Assembly (NCBI RefSeq): GCF_900230195.1
Contig: NZ_OCNE01000011.1
Coordinates: 62,001-126,000, forward strand
DNA from: Streptomyces zhaozhouensis
GTDB lineage: Bacteria; Actinomycetota; Actinomycetes; Streptomycetales; Streptomycetaceae
Length of the DNA: 64,000 nucleotides
Direction: 5' to 3'
A program made the translations under genes and the position numbers. Below, piece after piece: positions 9,082-18,072 of the stretch; within the stretch, counting starts at the first letter, position 1, and every line of letters starts with the position of its first letter. Below the pieces are notes generated by a model, which saw only the letters and a program-made list of their open reading frames with translations, made no database searches and was not told the DNA's origin.

Positions 9082-9174
9082 GCGCCACGCCTCTCAACCG
9101 TTGCCCCTGCGGAGTCTTCCCCGCCTGCGGCAAGGTACCGCGACCTGCCCAATCCGCCTGTTGCGGGCCGGCGT

Positions 9175-10533
9175 TCAGACCGGCTCGCGCTCGCTTCGAG
9201 CGGCGCCCGCCTCCCGCGCGCGCCCCCGGAACGCGCCGACCCGCCGAGTCGTCACCGGACGTCGTCGGCGCTCCGCGAAGCGGAGATACGCCAGCGCCGC
9301 GCCGGCGACGAACAGCGGCCAGAGGAGGTAGCGCCCCGTCATCAACAGCAGCGCCAGCACCACGATCAGGGACACCAGGGCCGCCCACCAGCCCGCGCTC
9401 CGTCGGGGCAGCAGCCGCAGCGCCGCCGCCACCCCCACCGCGTAGACGGTCACGAACATGCCGGTGGTCATCAGCACGAGGGGCTTCGGCCCCACGCCGG
9501 CGCCGAGGACCGCCCCGAGCAGCAGAAGCGCCAGTACCGCCACCACGGCCAGGCTCCGGCGCGGGACGTTCCCCGCGACCCCGTCGCGGCCCAGCATCAG
9601 GGCGGGCAACGCCCCGTCCCTCGCCAACGCCGCGCCCAGATTGGCCGCGCTGGCGAAATAGGTGTTGAGCACCCCGAAGGTCATCAGCAGGGCGGCCAGC
9701 GCCGCCAACGTCTGCGCCGGGCCGCCCAGTCCGCGCGCCATCAGATCCCCCAGCGGGGCGTCCGACTCGGCGGCCTCCGCGCCCAGCACCGCCACGACGG
9801 CGAAGGCCACGGAGAGGTAGAGCAGGCCGACGATCACCACGGCGGCGGCCGTGGCCCGGGGAAGATCGCGAGCCGGACGCCGGAACTCCCCCGCGAGATG
9901 GGTGATCGCCTCCCACCCCGCGAAGCTCCACACCAGCAACGTCGCCGCCGGCCCCACGGCCGCCCACCCGTGGGGGGCGAACGGCGTGAGGTTCTCCCGG
10001 CGGACGTGGGGAAGGGAGAGGACCACGGAGCTGAGCAACAGCACGGCCAACAGCGCCGCGAACACCAACTGCAGCCGTCCGGTCAGCCGCAGCCCCACGG
10101 CGTTGGCCGCGATGACCAGCGCCATCAGCGCGGCGGCGGCCCACGCCGCCCGCGTACCCCCACCTCCCCACGCCGCCGAGGCGTAGTCCCCGAAGAAGAG
10201 CGCGGCGGCCGTGGCGCCGAGCGGTATAGCGAAGAAGAAGCACCAGCCGACCACGGCGGCCGCTCGGTCGCCGAACGCGATCCTGGCGTAGGTGGAGACG
10301 CCGCCCGCGTCGGGGTGCCGTGCCCCCAGCGCCGCGAAGGCACCGGCCAGCGGCGCGGAGAGCAGCACCAGCGCGAGCCAGGCCAGCAAGGAGGCGGGAC
10401 CGGCGGCATCCGCGGCGAGCGCCGGCAGGGCGATCACCCCGGTGCCGAGCACGGCGCCCACGTAGAGGGCCGTCCCCTGGAGGACACCCAACCGGCCCCG
10501 GCGTTCCGTGACTTCGTTCTGCTCTGCTGCCAT
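9175..10533 (-). CDS. APC-superfamily amino-acid permease (YjeH-like)
   Basis: 452 residues with about 12 hydrophobic segments. The first helix carries the APC signature GTALYVGAVLGTGVIALPAL. Other typical pieces are HPDAGGVSTYARIAFG, the helix GWCFFFAIPLG, and VWSFAGWEAITHLAGEFRRP near residue 200. The closest known type is YjeH, an exporter of methionine and branched-chain amino acids; substrate and direction here are inferred. The basic C-terminus (RRRRPVTTRR...) is cytoplasmic. It is divergent from the GlxA-type regulator gene with only 70 nt between the starts, so that regulator probably controls it. Confidence 0.85.
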   Translation of the reverse strand: MAAEQNEVTERRGRLGVLQGTALYVGAVLGTGVIALPALAADAAGPASLLAWLALVLLSAPLAGAFAALGARHPDAGGVSTYARIAFGDRAAAVVGWCFFFAIPLGATAAALFFGDYASAAWGGGGTRAAWAAAALMALVIAANAVGLRLTGRLQLVFAALLAVLLLSSVVLSLPHVRRENLTPFAPHGWAAVGPAATLLVWSFAGWEAITHLAGEFRRPARDLPRATAAAVVIVGLLYLSVAFAVVAVLGAEAAESDAPLGDLMARGLGGPAQTLAALAALLMTFGVLNTYFASAANLGAALARDGALPALMLGRDGVAGNVPRRSLAVVAVLALLLLGAVLGAGVGPKPLVLMTTGMFVTVYAVGVAAALRLLPRRSAGWWAALVSLIVVLALLLMTGRYLLWPLFVAGAALAYLRFAERRRRPVTTRRVGAFRGRAREAGAARSEREPV

Positions 10534-10569
10534 GTCCCAAGCCTTCTTCGGGCTCGGGCCCCGGACCAG

Positions 10570-10604
10570 TGGCAGAAACGGCGGGCAGCGCTAAATTTCT
10601 GCCA
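10570..10604. promoter_or_regulatory. Inverted TGGCAGAAA boxes in a divergent promoter region
   Basis: A perfect 9-bp inverted repeat: TGGCAGAAA at 10570-10578 and TTTCTGCCA at 10596-10604, separated by 17 nt. Each half resembles the TGGCSNGWWY consensus bound by AdpA, an AraC/GATase1-type regulator. The adjacent gene at 10604 encodes a protein of that architecture. The right half overlaps its start codon, so autorepression is plausible. Confidence 0.45.
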
Positions 10605-11842
10605 TGACCTCCACGCCTCCGGGAAGCTCCCCGCCCTCCTCCGCGCCCCGCCCCGCCCCGACGTCCGCCGGCGGCGGCGCCCCGGGAAGCGCCGAGCGCG
10701 CGGGGAGGCGCCATGTCGTCGCCTTGGTCGTCACCGATCGCACGCCCGACTTCGAACTGGCCGTGCCCTGCGAGGTCTTCGGCCTCGATCGGAGCGATCT
10801 CGTGGACCCCTGGTACGAGCTGCGGCTCTGCGCCGGCGAACCGGGCGAGCTGCGCACCGCGAGTGGGCTTGTCGTCCCCACGACGCACGGACTGGACGCG
10901 CTCGCCGAGGCCGACACCGTCATGGTCGCCGCCTGCGCCCGGAGCCGCCAACTGGTCCCGCCGCCCGAGCTGATCTCCGCCGTCCGCGAGGCGCACCGAC
11001 GAGGACGTCGCGTCGTCTCCCTCTGCGCGGGCGCCTACGTTCTTGCCGAGGCCGGGCTGCTCGACGGTCGGCGCGCCACCACGCACTGGATGAACGCCAC
11101 CGACTTCGCCCACCGCTACCCGACCGTCGACTTCGACCCCGAGCCCCTCTACATCGACACCGGGTCCATCCTCACCTCGGCGGGAACGGGCTCCGTGATC
11201 GACCTGTGCCTCCACCTGGTGCGGCGGGACCTCGGCGCCGCCGTGGCCAACGAGGTCGCCCGGCGCATGGTCGTCCCCCCGCACCGCGAGGGCGGGCAGA
11301 CCCAGTTCGCCAAGCCGCTGGCCCGCTCCTCCGGTCGAGGGGGCGACGGGCTGGCTCCCGTTCTGGACTGGGCGCGGGAGCGGCTCGACCAGCCATTGAC
11401 CGTCCCCGGACTCGCCCGGGAGGCCGGGCTGAGCGAGCGCACCTTCGCGCGCCGCTTCCGGGACACGTTGGGGACGACGCCGCTGCGCTGGCTGCTCCAG
11501 GAAAGGGTGCGGCTGGCGCAGGAACTGCTGGAGACGACGGACGAGCCGGTCGAGACGATCGCGCACCGGGCGGGATTCGGTACGGCGGCCAATCTCAGGC
11601 ACCACTTCCGACGAACCACCACGGTCTCCCCCGCCACCTACCGCCACGTCTTCCGCCACCGCTCCGCGGGCGTCAGAGCCAAAGCACCCACGCGCCCACC
11701 GGAACGGCCGGGACTCTCGCCAGGCTCGGCCGCGGGCACTGCCCCACTCGCGCACCCGGCCCCGCAACCACCCGAGCAGTCGCCCCCTGTCCATCCACAT
11801 GCTCTGACCCCTCTCAGCGACCCAACCCTTCACGGAGAGTAG
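10604..11842 (+). CDS. GlxA/FtrA-type transcriptional regulator (DJ-1/PfpI + AraC)
   Basis: 412 residues. An N-terminal disordered stretch precedes a class-I glutamine-amidotransferase-like domain (residues ~38-205; VVALVVTDRTPDFELAVPCE, then VVSLCAGAYVLAEAGLLDGR with the Cys at the nucleophile-elbow position). An AraC-type double helix-turn-helix spans ~255-350 (LTVPGLAREAGLSERTFARR; GTAANLRHHFRRTTTVSPAT). The C-terminal ~60 residues are Pro-rich. This is the AdpA/GlxA architecture. It is divergent from the amino-acid permease and is its likely regulator. The ligand is unknown. Confidence 0.9.
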   Translation: MTSTPPGSSPPSSAPRPAPTSAGGGAPGSAERAGRRHVVALVVTDRTPDFELAVPCEVFGLDRSDLVDPWYELRLCAGEPGELRTASGLVVPTTHGLDALAEADTVMVAACARSRQLVPPPELISAVREAHRRGRRVVSLCAGAYVLAEAGLLDGRRATTHWMNATDFAHRYPTVDFDPEPLYIDTGSILTSAGTGSVIDLCLHLVRRDLGAAVANEVARRMVVPPHREGGQTQFAKPLARSSGRGGDGLAPVLDWARERLDQPLTVPGLAREAGLSERTFARRFRDTLGTTPLRWLLQERVRLAQELLETTDEPVETIAHRAGFGTAANLRHHFRRTTTVSPATYRHVFRHRSAGVRAKAPTRPPERPGLSPGSAAGTAPLAHPAPQPPEQSPPVHPHALTPLSDPTLHGE

Positions 11843-12260
11843 TGAAGCACGCATCACTGACAGTTGTCGACTACTCATGGTGACCAGCGGTGAGTGCCGG
11901 GAAAAGCGACGCCCCCCCGGCCGTGGACGGAGAGACACGAGCGCGAGGCGCGTCCCTGCCGAGGCGCAGCGCGCCCTCCCCCCGCCACCTCCGTGACCAG
12001 GGGCAATCCCCGATGGGCAGAGGGCCGTTACTTCCTCGCCGTATCTGCCGGGGCGTTTCCGCACACCTCCGGCGCACGCTCCGGACCGGGCGCCCCTCCT
12101 CGCCCCCTCACCACCCATCGAAAGGTCGCTCAGCGTGAGTACCTGTCGGATCTCTGTGGCACACTGTTACGCGTGGTGACGAGGAGCGCGGTCCGTCCCT
12201 TCCCAGCGGCCAGGGGCAGGACGAGCCGGGCTTTCTCGGACGGGGACGCTGCCACCCACC
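11843..12260. other. 418-nt intergenic region without a supported gene
   Basis: This lies between the GlxA-type gene and the converging acyltransferase gene. Several short frames are open here, as expected at this base composition, but none has a ribosome site, a conserved pattern or plausible composition. No strong hairpin or tRNA is seen. Confidence 0.5.
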
Positions 12261-12959
12261 TCACCGTGAGGGGGGACGCAGCAGACCGGGGTCGGGGTCC
12301 GCGGTGATCCGGCTCGGGTCCACCCCGGCGTAACGGGCGAGCGCGCGCACGTCATGCCCCTGGAGCAGGGGCAGCGCCTCCGCGATCCGCTCATCGGACC
12401 ACTCCCACCAGGCAATCCGCCAGAGCAGCTTGCGGGTGTGGGAGTCGAAGCGATGACGCACCACTCGGTTGTCGCCGACCACCACCGCGTAGGGAGGGAC
12501 GTCCTTGGTGATCACGGCACGCGCGCCGATGACCGCGCCCGTGCCTATGCGAACGCCGGGCATCACCAGCGCCTCGTAGCCGATCAGCACCTCGTGGCCG
12601 ATCACGGTGTCCCCGGCGGGGGCCCAGGCGTTGGCGGCGCCCTCGAAGAAGTCGAAGCCGTAGGAGGTCACGGCGGTCAGGTCATGGCCGTGATTGCCTC
12701 CGAGCAGGAAGGAGACTCCGGAGGCGAACTGACAGAAGTTTCCCAGCACCAGCCGGTCTGGCCGGTGTCCCTCGGGGTGCGGGTGGTCGGGCGAGGCATA
12801 GCGGACTCGGCGGGCGAAAGTCTCTCCGTGGTGGTATCCGCTGTACCAGGAGTGACGTCCGTCGGCCAGGGTGATCAGAGCGTGGTCGGCCACCTCGGAA
12901 TCAGTGTCCAGCCGCTGGACCTCGGTGAAGTCAGCGAAGGGAGTGGAATCGGCGATCAT
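12261..12959 (-). CDS. CatB-type (left-handed beta-helix) acyltransferase
   Basis: 232 residues, a hexapeptide-repeat protein close to xenobiotic (type B) chloramphenicol acetyltransferases. Visible: WYSGYHHGETF (family YYSGYYHG), LGNFCQFASGVSFLLGGNHG, a hexapeptide run GDTVIGHEVLIGYEALVMPG continuing VRIGTGAVIGARAVITKDVP, and YAVVVGDN. The catalytic His is probably that of GGNHGH. Family members acetylate chloramphenicol or virginiamycin-like hydroxyls with acetyl-CoA; the substrate here is unknown. It is about 20 residues longer than typical CatB. ATG 12959 has no clear ribosome site, so the start is uncertain. Confidence 0.85.
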   Translation of the reverse strand: MIADSTPFADFTEVQRLDTDSEVADHALITLADGRHSWYSGYHHGETFARRVRYASPDHPHPEGHRPDRLVLGNFCQFASGVSFLLGGNHGHDLTAVTSYGFDFFEGAANAWAPAGDTVIGHEVLIGYEALVMPGVRIGTGAVIGARAVITKDVPPYAVVVGDNRVVRHRFDSHTRKLLWRIAWWEWSDERIAEALPLLQGHDVRALARYAGVDPSRITADPDPGLLRPPSR

Positions 12960-13190
12960 CCGAGTGACGCTAACAAGCCAACTGCGGTCCTGAGCAGGGT
13001 TGGTAAGGGCTTTGTCCTGCTCGGTGACAGGCTGCCCCGGGCGCGGACGCGTCCAGAGGGAGGGCGCCTTCGACGTCCAACCGCCCCTCGGCGGCCGATC
13101 GCCGTGCGGCGGCACCGCCGGCATCGTTGTCCGCGGTCCTAGGACGCCCGGCCGATGCGCGAACGGTGCCACCGCCACGATGCTGGGGCG

Positions 13191-13754
13191 ATGACCCAGG
13201 AACCACGCGCCCACACCGACGGTATCGACCCGCCCGGCGGTACGCGTGTGCCGGAGTCGAGGAGCCGTTCGAGGCCGACCGACTTCCCGCTGGACGCGTT
13301 CCTCGCCCTGCCTCTGACGGCGCGGATCGCCACGGCGGGGCCGACGGTTCGACCCGTCTGGTTCCTCTGGGAGGAGGAGGCATTCTGGATACTCACCGGC
13401 CCGTGGAGCCTGTTGCCGCGGCACGTCGTGACCGAGCCCGAGGTGGCGCTGGTCGTCGACGAATGCGACCTCGCCACCGGGCGGGTCCGCCAGGTGATCG
13501 CCCGTGGTCACGGCGAGCTGCTTCCCTTCGACGTGCCGCGCGGAAGGCGCAAGCTGAGCCGCTATCTCGGCCCCGACGAGTCGCGGTGGGACCCGCGTTT
13601 CGTCCAGTACCTCCACGGCGACCACGAGCACCGCGGCACCCGCTGGCTCAGGATCCGTCCTGAGCGCCTGACGGCGAAGGACCTCTCCTACCGGGTGGAG
13701 CTCGGGGACCGAGGCGACTCGTCCGTGCTCCGTCCCAGGTCATCCGCGGATTGA
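13191..13754 (+). CDS. Pyridoxamine 5'-phosphate oxidase-family protein
   Basis: 187 residues from ATG 13191; an alternative in-frame ATG at 13155 is possible. The central split-barrel core reads FLALPLTARIATAGPTVRPV, WFLWEEEAFWILTGP, EPEVALVVDECD, RQVIARGHGELL, then YLGPDESRWD and a C-terminal RWLRIRPERLTAKDLSY. The ending is typical of the F420/FMN-binding PPOX class ("...P.rl...dl"). FMN, F420 or heme chemistry cannot be separated by eye. It is divergent from the CatB-like gene (231 nt apart) and followed by the aldolase gene on the same strand. Confidence 0.78.
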   Translation: MTQEPRAHTDGIDPPGGTRVPESRSRSRPTDFPLDAFLALPLTARIATAGPTVRPVWFLWEEEAFWILTGPWSLLPRHVVTEPEVALVVDECDLATGRVRQVIARGHGELLPFDVPRGRRKLSRYLGPDESRWDPRFVQYLHGDHEHRGTRWLRIRPERLTAKDLSYRVELGDRGDSSVLRPRSSAD

Positions 13755-13862
13755 CACCCTCGCCGCCGGGCTCCTAGCGTGACCGCGTTCGCGCGTCGGC
13801 CGGGCACATCCCGCTCGAAGCACCATCCACCAGCGGTACTGGCCCAGAGGGAACAGGACACC

Positions 13863-14453
13863 ATGGAAGCCACCGACCCCCTGCTCACCGCGCTCGCCGC
13901 GCAGCGACTGCTGCCGGTACTGCGTTCGCCGAGTGCCGAGGCGGCCGTCGACCGCACCAGGCAGTTCCTGGACGCCGGCTGCCAGGCGGTCGAGCTGACC
14001 ACCTCGACCCCCGGCTGGGACGGCGCGCTGGCCACCCTCACCGCCGAGGGCCGCGGCTTCCTGGGCGTGGGCACGCTCAGCACCGCGGAGCAGGCGGAAC
14101 GTGCCGTGGCCGCAGGCGCGTCGTTCCTGGTCACGCCCTTTCCCGCGCCCCGGGTGCGGGAGGTCGCGGCGGCGTCCGGGGTGCCGCTGATCGAAGGCGG
14201 CTACACTCCCGGTGAGATCGCGGAGGCGGCCGGCCGCGGTCCGGCGAAGGTCTTCCCCGCTCACGTGGGCGGGCCGAAGTTCCTCTCCTCGCTCCGCGCG
14301 ATCCTCCCCGACGCCGTGCTCATCCCGACGGGCGGCATCTCCGTCGAGGACGCCCCCGCCTATCTGAAAGCCGGCGCCTGGGCCGTGGGGATCGGCTCCG
14401 GCCTTCCGGACGACCCCGCCGCGTTGACCCGTCTGTTCACCGCCACCGACTGA
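13863..14453 (+). CDS. eda: Bifunctional KHG/KDPG aldolase
   Basis: 196 residues, a (beta/alpha)8 class-I aldolase that splits 2-keto-3-deoxy-6-phosphogluconate to pyruvate and glyceraldehyde-3-phosphate (Entner-Doudoroff) or cleaves 2-keto-4-hydroxyglutarate. Visible: LLPVLRSPSAEAAV, the catalytic Glu in VELTTSTPG, LGVGTLSTAEQAERAVAAGA, PLIEGGYTPGEI, the Schiff-base Lys region AKVFPAHVGGPKF, and LIPTGGISVEDAPAYLKAGA. It starts at ATG 13863; an upstream in-frame extension from 13779 lacks conservation. It may be co-transcribed with the PPOX-family gene 108 nt upstream, and it converges on the MFS gene. Confidence 0.88.
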   Translation: MEATDPLLTALAAQRLLPVLRSPSAEAAVDRTRQFLDAGCQAVELTTSTPGWDGALATLTAEGRGFLGVGTLSTAEQAERAVAAGASFLVTPFPAPRVREVAAASGVPLIEGGYTPGEIAEAAGRGPAKVFPAHVGGPKFLSSLRAILPDAVLIPTGGISVEDAPAYLKAGAWAVGIGSGLPDDPAALTRLFTATD

Positions 14454-14501
14454 CGCTCCCCACCGAAGCCCGCGCCGGCCAGGGTGCCCCGCCGGCCCCG
14501 T

Positions 14502-16034
14502 TCAGTCGTCCCGCCGGCCGCCCGCCCCTTCGCCGTCGCCCGTGTTCCCGGAGGGCCCGGCGCGGCCGGCGTTCCCTTCGCGATCCCGGCCGGGCTCCAG
14601 GGGCGGGGCCGTCACCTGGCAGTGCCGTCGGCAGCGCGGCCGGGCCCTCCCCTTCTCGGGCAGGCCGCTGGGCACCGCCCACCAGGCCACGACGGCGCCC
14701 AGCACCATCAGCCCGGCGCAGATCAGCACCGCCCGGCCGAAGGCCGCGCTCAGCGTGTCGGCCGACCGGTACTCGTCGGTCGACAGCCCCACCAACAGCG
14801 GCAGCGCGGCGACGGCGAGCAGTTGGGCGATCCGCGCCGCCGCGTTGTTCACCCCGCTGGCGATGCCGGCCCTGCGATCCTCCACGGACGCCAGGACGGT
14901 CGCGGTGAGCGGCGCCACGAAGAGACTGATGCCCAGCCCCTGCACCACCACGGCCGGGAAGACGTCGGGCCAGTAGGAGCTGCCGGGACTCACCCGGTGC
15001 AGCAGCACCAGTCCGACCGCCGCGACCAACGGGCCCACGGTCAACGGGATTCTGGGACCGATGCGTTGCGCCAGTTCCCCGGCCGGCCCGGAGAGGACGA
15101 TCAGCAGCAGCGTGGTGGGCAGCGAGGCGACGCCGGCGGTCAGCGCGTCGTAGCCGAGGCCGTTCTGCAACTGTGTCGGCAGCAGGAAGAAGATGCCGCC
15201 GAGCGCGGCATAGAGGCAGAGCGTGACGAGATTGGTCGCGCTGAAGAGCCGCGAGCGGAAGATCGCCAGCGGCAGCATGGGGCGCGCGGTGCGCCGCTCC
15301 CGCCAGACGAAGACACCGGCCAGCACCGCCCCGGCCAGGGCGGGCCAGAGCAGTCCGTCGATCAGTGCGAAGGTCACCGCACCGAGGGCCAGCGCTCCGA
15401 GTAGCGCCCCTCGCACGTCGAACCGTCCACTGGCGCCCCAGTCCCGGCTCTCCGGGACGTGGCGCGCCAGCAGCGCCACGAGCAGTGCCAGCGGCGCGTT
15501 GATCAGGAAGATCCACCGCCATCCCGGACCGTCCACCAGCCAGCCGCCCAGGAACGGCCCGCCGGCCGTCGCGACCCCGCCGAGCCCTGACCAGAGCCCC
15601 ACGGCCTTGGCCCGGTCACGCTGGCGGAACGACGACTGGATCAGCGCCAACGACCCCGGAGTGAGCAGCGCTCCGCCCACGCCCTGCAGAGCGCGGGCGG
15701 CGATCAGCGTCGGGCCGTTGGGCGCGACCCCGCAGAGCATCGAGGCCAGCGCGAACCAGCCGACCCCCCACAGGAAGATCCGCCGCCGTCCGAAGCGGTC
15801 CCCCAGCCCACCGCCGAGCAGGATCAGCGAGGACAGGGTCAGCATGTAGGCGTTCAGCGTCCACTGGAGGGAGGACAGGGGAACGTCCAGGTCGGCGCCG
15901 ATGTGCGGCAGCGCGACGGTCACGATCGTGCCGTCCAGCATGGCCAGGCCGGAGCCCAGTACCGCGCTGGCCAGCACCCACCGGCCGGCGGGGCTGGCGA
16001 CCGCCAGCTCGCCGGCGCGTGGGCTCTCGGCCAT
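14502..16034 (-). CDS. MFS drug-efflux transporter, DHA2 (14-TM) type
   Basis: 510 residues. The EmrB/QacA pattern is clear: motif D1 LGSGLAMLDGTIVTVALPHI, motif A LGGGLGDRFGRRRIFLWG, and motif C GLGGVATAGGPFLGGWLV. About 14 hydrophobic helices are followed by a hydrophilic Arg/Gly-rich tail of ~50 residues. It is a proton-driven exporter of unknown substrate. ATG 16034 has AAGGAG 5 nt upstream. It lies 105 nt downstream of the GalU-like gene on the same strand. No regulator is adjacent, unlike the second DHA2 pump at 31356. Confidence 0.88.
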   Translation of the reverse strand: MAESPRAGELAVASPAGRWVLASAVLGSGLAMLDGTIVTVALPHIGADLDVPLSSLQWTLNAYMLTLSSLILLGGGLGDRFGRRRIFLWGVGWFALASMLCGVAPNGPTLIAARALQGVGGALLTPGSLALIQSSFRQRDRAKAVGLWSGLGGVATAGGPFLGGWLVDGPGWRWIFLINAPLALLVALLARHVPESRDWGASGRFDVRGALLGALALGAVTFALIDGLLWPALAGAVLAGVFVWRERRTARPMLPLAIFRSRLFSATNLVTLCLYAALGGIFFLLPTQLQNGLGYDALTAGVASLPTTLLLIVLSGPAGELAQRIGPRIPLTVGPLVAAVGLVLLHRVSPGSSYWPDVFPAVVVQGLGISLFVAPLTATVLASVEDRRAGIASGVNNAAARIAQLLAVAALPLLVGLSTDEYRSADTLSAAFGRAVLICAGLMVLGAVVAWWAVPSGLPEKGRARPRCRRHCQVTAPPLEPGRDREGNAGRAGPSGNTGDGEGAGGRRDD

Positions 16035-16139
16035 GGGACTCCTTCCACGAAGCCCCCCGTGGGTGACCGCCGACGCCCCGTCCGCGCGGCACCCGGCCGC
16101 GCCGCCCGCTCGGCTGGCGGGCGGTCCCGCACGCACAGG

Positions 16140-17102
16140 TCAGGAGGACCAGCGGCCCGCCCAGCCGGGGAAGGTGGCGGCGGCAGCGGCCGGCCGACCG
16201 TTGGCCCCCTGCTCGGTGGACGCGGCGCTCAGGTCCTCGGCCAGCTGGCGGAGGGAGGGACCGTAGGTCGGGTCGGTCAACGCGGCGGCGAACTGCGCCT
16301 TCAGATACGCCTCGGGGGTGCCGGTGTCGTACCACGTGCCGTCGATCACCTGGCCGTACACGGAGTGCTCGGCGGCGTGGGCGTTGAACGCGTCGGTGAG
16401 GTAGATCTCGCCGTCCGGACGGTCGTACCAGCGGCGGGTCTGCTCCTCCAGCTCGGCGATCACTCCCGGCGTCACCACGTATCCGCCGATGGCGGCGAAC
16501 GGGGAGGGCGCGTCGCGCGGTTCTGGTTTCTCGACGAGACCGCTGATGGCGAGGCAGCCGTTACCGAGGTCCTCCTTGACGATGGGCACGCCGTAACGGC
16601 TGGATTCTGCGGGGTCCATCGGCATGAGCGCCAATACCGGGGCGCCGGTGGTCTCATATGCCGCCATCAGTTGTTGCGCGCGCGGCACCTCGGAGACGAA
16701 GACGTCGTCAGGCCAGAGAACGAGAATGGGTTCGTCGCCCAGAATGCGGTACGCGTTCAGCACCGGAGTGCCGTTGCCGTAGGGCCCGTTCTGATACATG
16801 TAGGTGATGTGCGCGAGCTCGGAAACCTCGCGCACGCTCTCCGCGAGCTCATGCTTGCCCGCCTCGCGCAGCTGAGCGACCAGACCGGGATTGGGCCGGA
16901 AGTGTTCCTGGATCAGATCCTTGCTGCCGCTGGTCACGATGATGATCTCCTCGATGTCCGAGGCGACCAACTCCCTTACCGTGTGCTCGATGACCGGCTT
17001 GTCGCCGATCGGCAACATCTCCTTGGGCAAGGCGCGGGTGAGCGGCAGCAGCCGTGTGCCGAGGCCGGCGGCCGGAATGACGGCCTTACGAATTCTGGTC
17101 AT
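16140..17102 (-). CDS. UTP--glucose-1-phosphate uridylyltransferase paralogue
   Basis: 320 residues. It has the GalU nucleotidyltransferase core: AVIPAAGLGTRLLPLTRALP with KEMLPIGDKPVIEHT, LVLWPDDVFV (metal-binding Asp), GLVEKPEP, IGGYVVTPGVI, EIYLTDAFNA, GTWYDTGTPEAYLKAQFAAA. It makes UDP-glucose from UTP and glucose-1-phosphate. A second, more canonical GalU lies at 40647-41558; this copy differs in several motifs (TRALPKE rather than TKATPKE) and has a ~25-residue extra tail. It may serve a different sugar nucleotide or growth phase. ATG 17102 has GAAGGG upstream. It is divergent from the LigD-type phosphoesterase gene. Confidence 0.88.
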   Translation of the reverse strand: MTRIRKAVIPAAGLGTRLLPLTRALPKEMLPIGDKPVIEHTVRELVASDIEEIIIVTSGSKDLIQEHFRPNPGLVAQLREAGKHELAESVREVSELAHITYMYQNGPYGNGTPVLNAYRILGDEPILVLWPDDVFVSEVPRAQQLMAAYETTGAPVLALMPMDPAESSRYGVPIVKEDLGNGCLAISGLVEKPEPRDAPSPFAAIGGYVVTPGVIAELEEQTRRWYDRPDGEIYLTDAFNAHAAEHSVYGQVIDGTWYDTGTPEAYLKAQFAAALTDPTYGPSLRQLAEDLSAASTEQGANGRPAAAAATFPGWAGRWSS

Positions 17103-17280
17103 GACGGGGAACCCTTCGGAGCCTGTGTCGGGCACCGCGCGACGGCGGGCATCATCGACGCTACCAAGGCGCACGAGAACGGCATCCCGGGAAACCCGCT
17201 GTTCACCTCACGTTTCACCTGAACCGTTCTCGAAATGCGAGGACTGCCCGACTCTGTCAGCATGAAGAGGTGATGGGAAG

Positions 17281-17958
17281 GTGAACGCCCCGCGTCAACG
17301 GGAACGGCCCGCGAGGCGCCCGCGAGACGGGCGTCACGCGGACCGCCCCGCGCCCGAAGAACCGCTCGCCGAGTATCGCGCCCGTCGCGACTTCTCCCGC
17401 ACGGCGGAACCTAAAGGCGCGGGGTCTCCCGGTGATTCCGGTCCGCTTTTCGTGGTGCAGATTCACGACGCCAGTTCGATGCACTTCGATTTCCGGCTGG
17501 AATCGGAGGGCGTGTTGAAATCTTGGGCCGTCCCCAAGGGCCCCTCCACCGATCCCCGGGACAAGCGCCTGGCCGTGCCCACCGAGGACCACCCCCTGGA
17601 GTACCGCCACTTCGAGGGCGTCATCGCGCGCGGCGAGTACGGGGGCGGCACGGTGATCATCTGGGACGAGGGCCACTGGCACCACGAGGGAAAACGCTCC
17701 GTGACGGAGGCGCTGGACCACGGCCACCTCTCGTTCCGGCTCGACGGTCGCAAGCTGCGCGGCGGCTACGCCCTCACCCGTTTCCGCGCGAACGCCTGGC
17801 TACTGGTCAAGCGGGACGACCGGCACGCCAGCGCGCACGGCACCCCCGACCCGCACCGGGCCCGTTCCGCCCGCACCGACCGGACCCTGCGGCAGACAGC
17901 CACCGAAGCGGAACGCTCACCGGAAGACATCGCACAGTCGATCGACGAGCAGAACTGA
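17281..17958 (+). CDS. Stand-alone LigD-type DNA 3'-phosphoesterase
   Basis: 225 residues. It matches the N-terminal PE domain of bacterial NHEJ ligase LigD: FVVQIHDASSMHFDFRLESE, VLKSWAVPKGPSTDP, EDHPLEYRHFEGVI, GEYGGGTVIIWDEG, and a C-terminal LVKRDD. The conserved His and Asp of the first block and the His of EDHPL are the expected Mn-binding and catalytic residues. The PE domain trims 3'-phosphate and 3'-ribonucleotide ends before joining. There is no ligase or polymerase domain and no Ku gene nearby. The first ~45 residues are Arg-rich and probably disordered. The GTG at 17281 sits close behind GGGAAG. Confidence 0.88.
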   Translation: MNAPRQRERPARRPRDGRHADRPAPEEPLAEYRARRDFSRTAEPKGAGSPGDSGPLFVVQIHDASSMHFDFRLESEGVLKSWAVPKGPSTDPRDKRLAVPTEDHPLEYRHFEGVIARGEYGGGTVIIWDEGHWHHEGKRSVTEALDHGHLSFRLDGRKLRGGYALTRFRANAWLLVKRDDRHASAHGTPDPHRARSARTDRTLRQTATEAERSPEDIAQSIDEQN

Positions 17959-18072
17959 TCAAGCACGCACGCTCCCCGACCGGCGTCAGGCACCCACACG
18001 CCGCGCACGCCCCGCCATAGGGACGACGAAACCCCTGGTCATGGAGCACACTCCAACTGCCACACTGCCCCC

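Noticed and set aside
8909..12118. Long open frame (1,069 codons) on the minus strand
   Set aside because: It lies across the permease and GlxA-type genes in another frame. Composition is Arg/Gly-rich without domains. It is a typical antisense shadow in high-G+C DNA.
11890..12307. Two short plus-strand frames in the gap after the GlxA-type gene
   Set aside because: No ribosome site, biased Arg/Pro/Ser composition, and they overlap each other in different frames.
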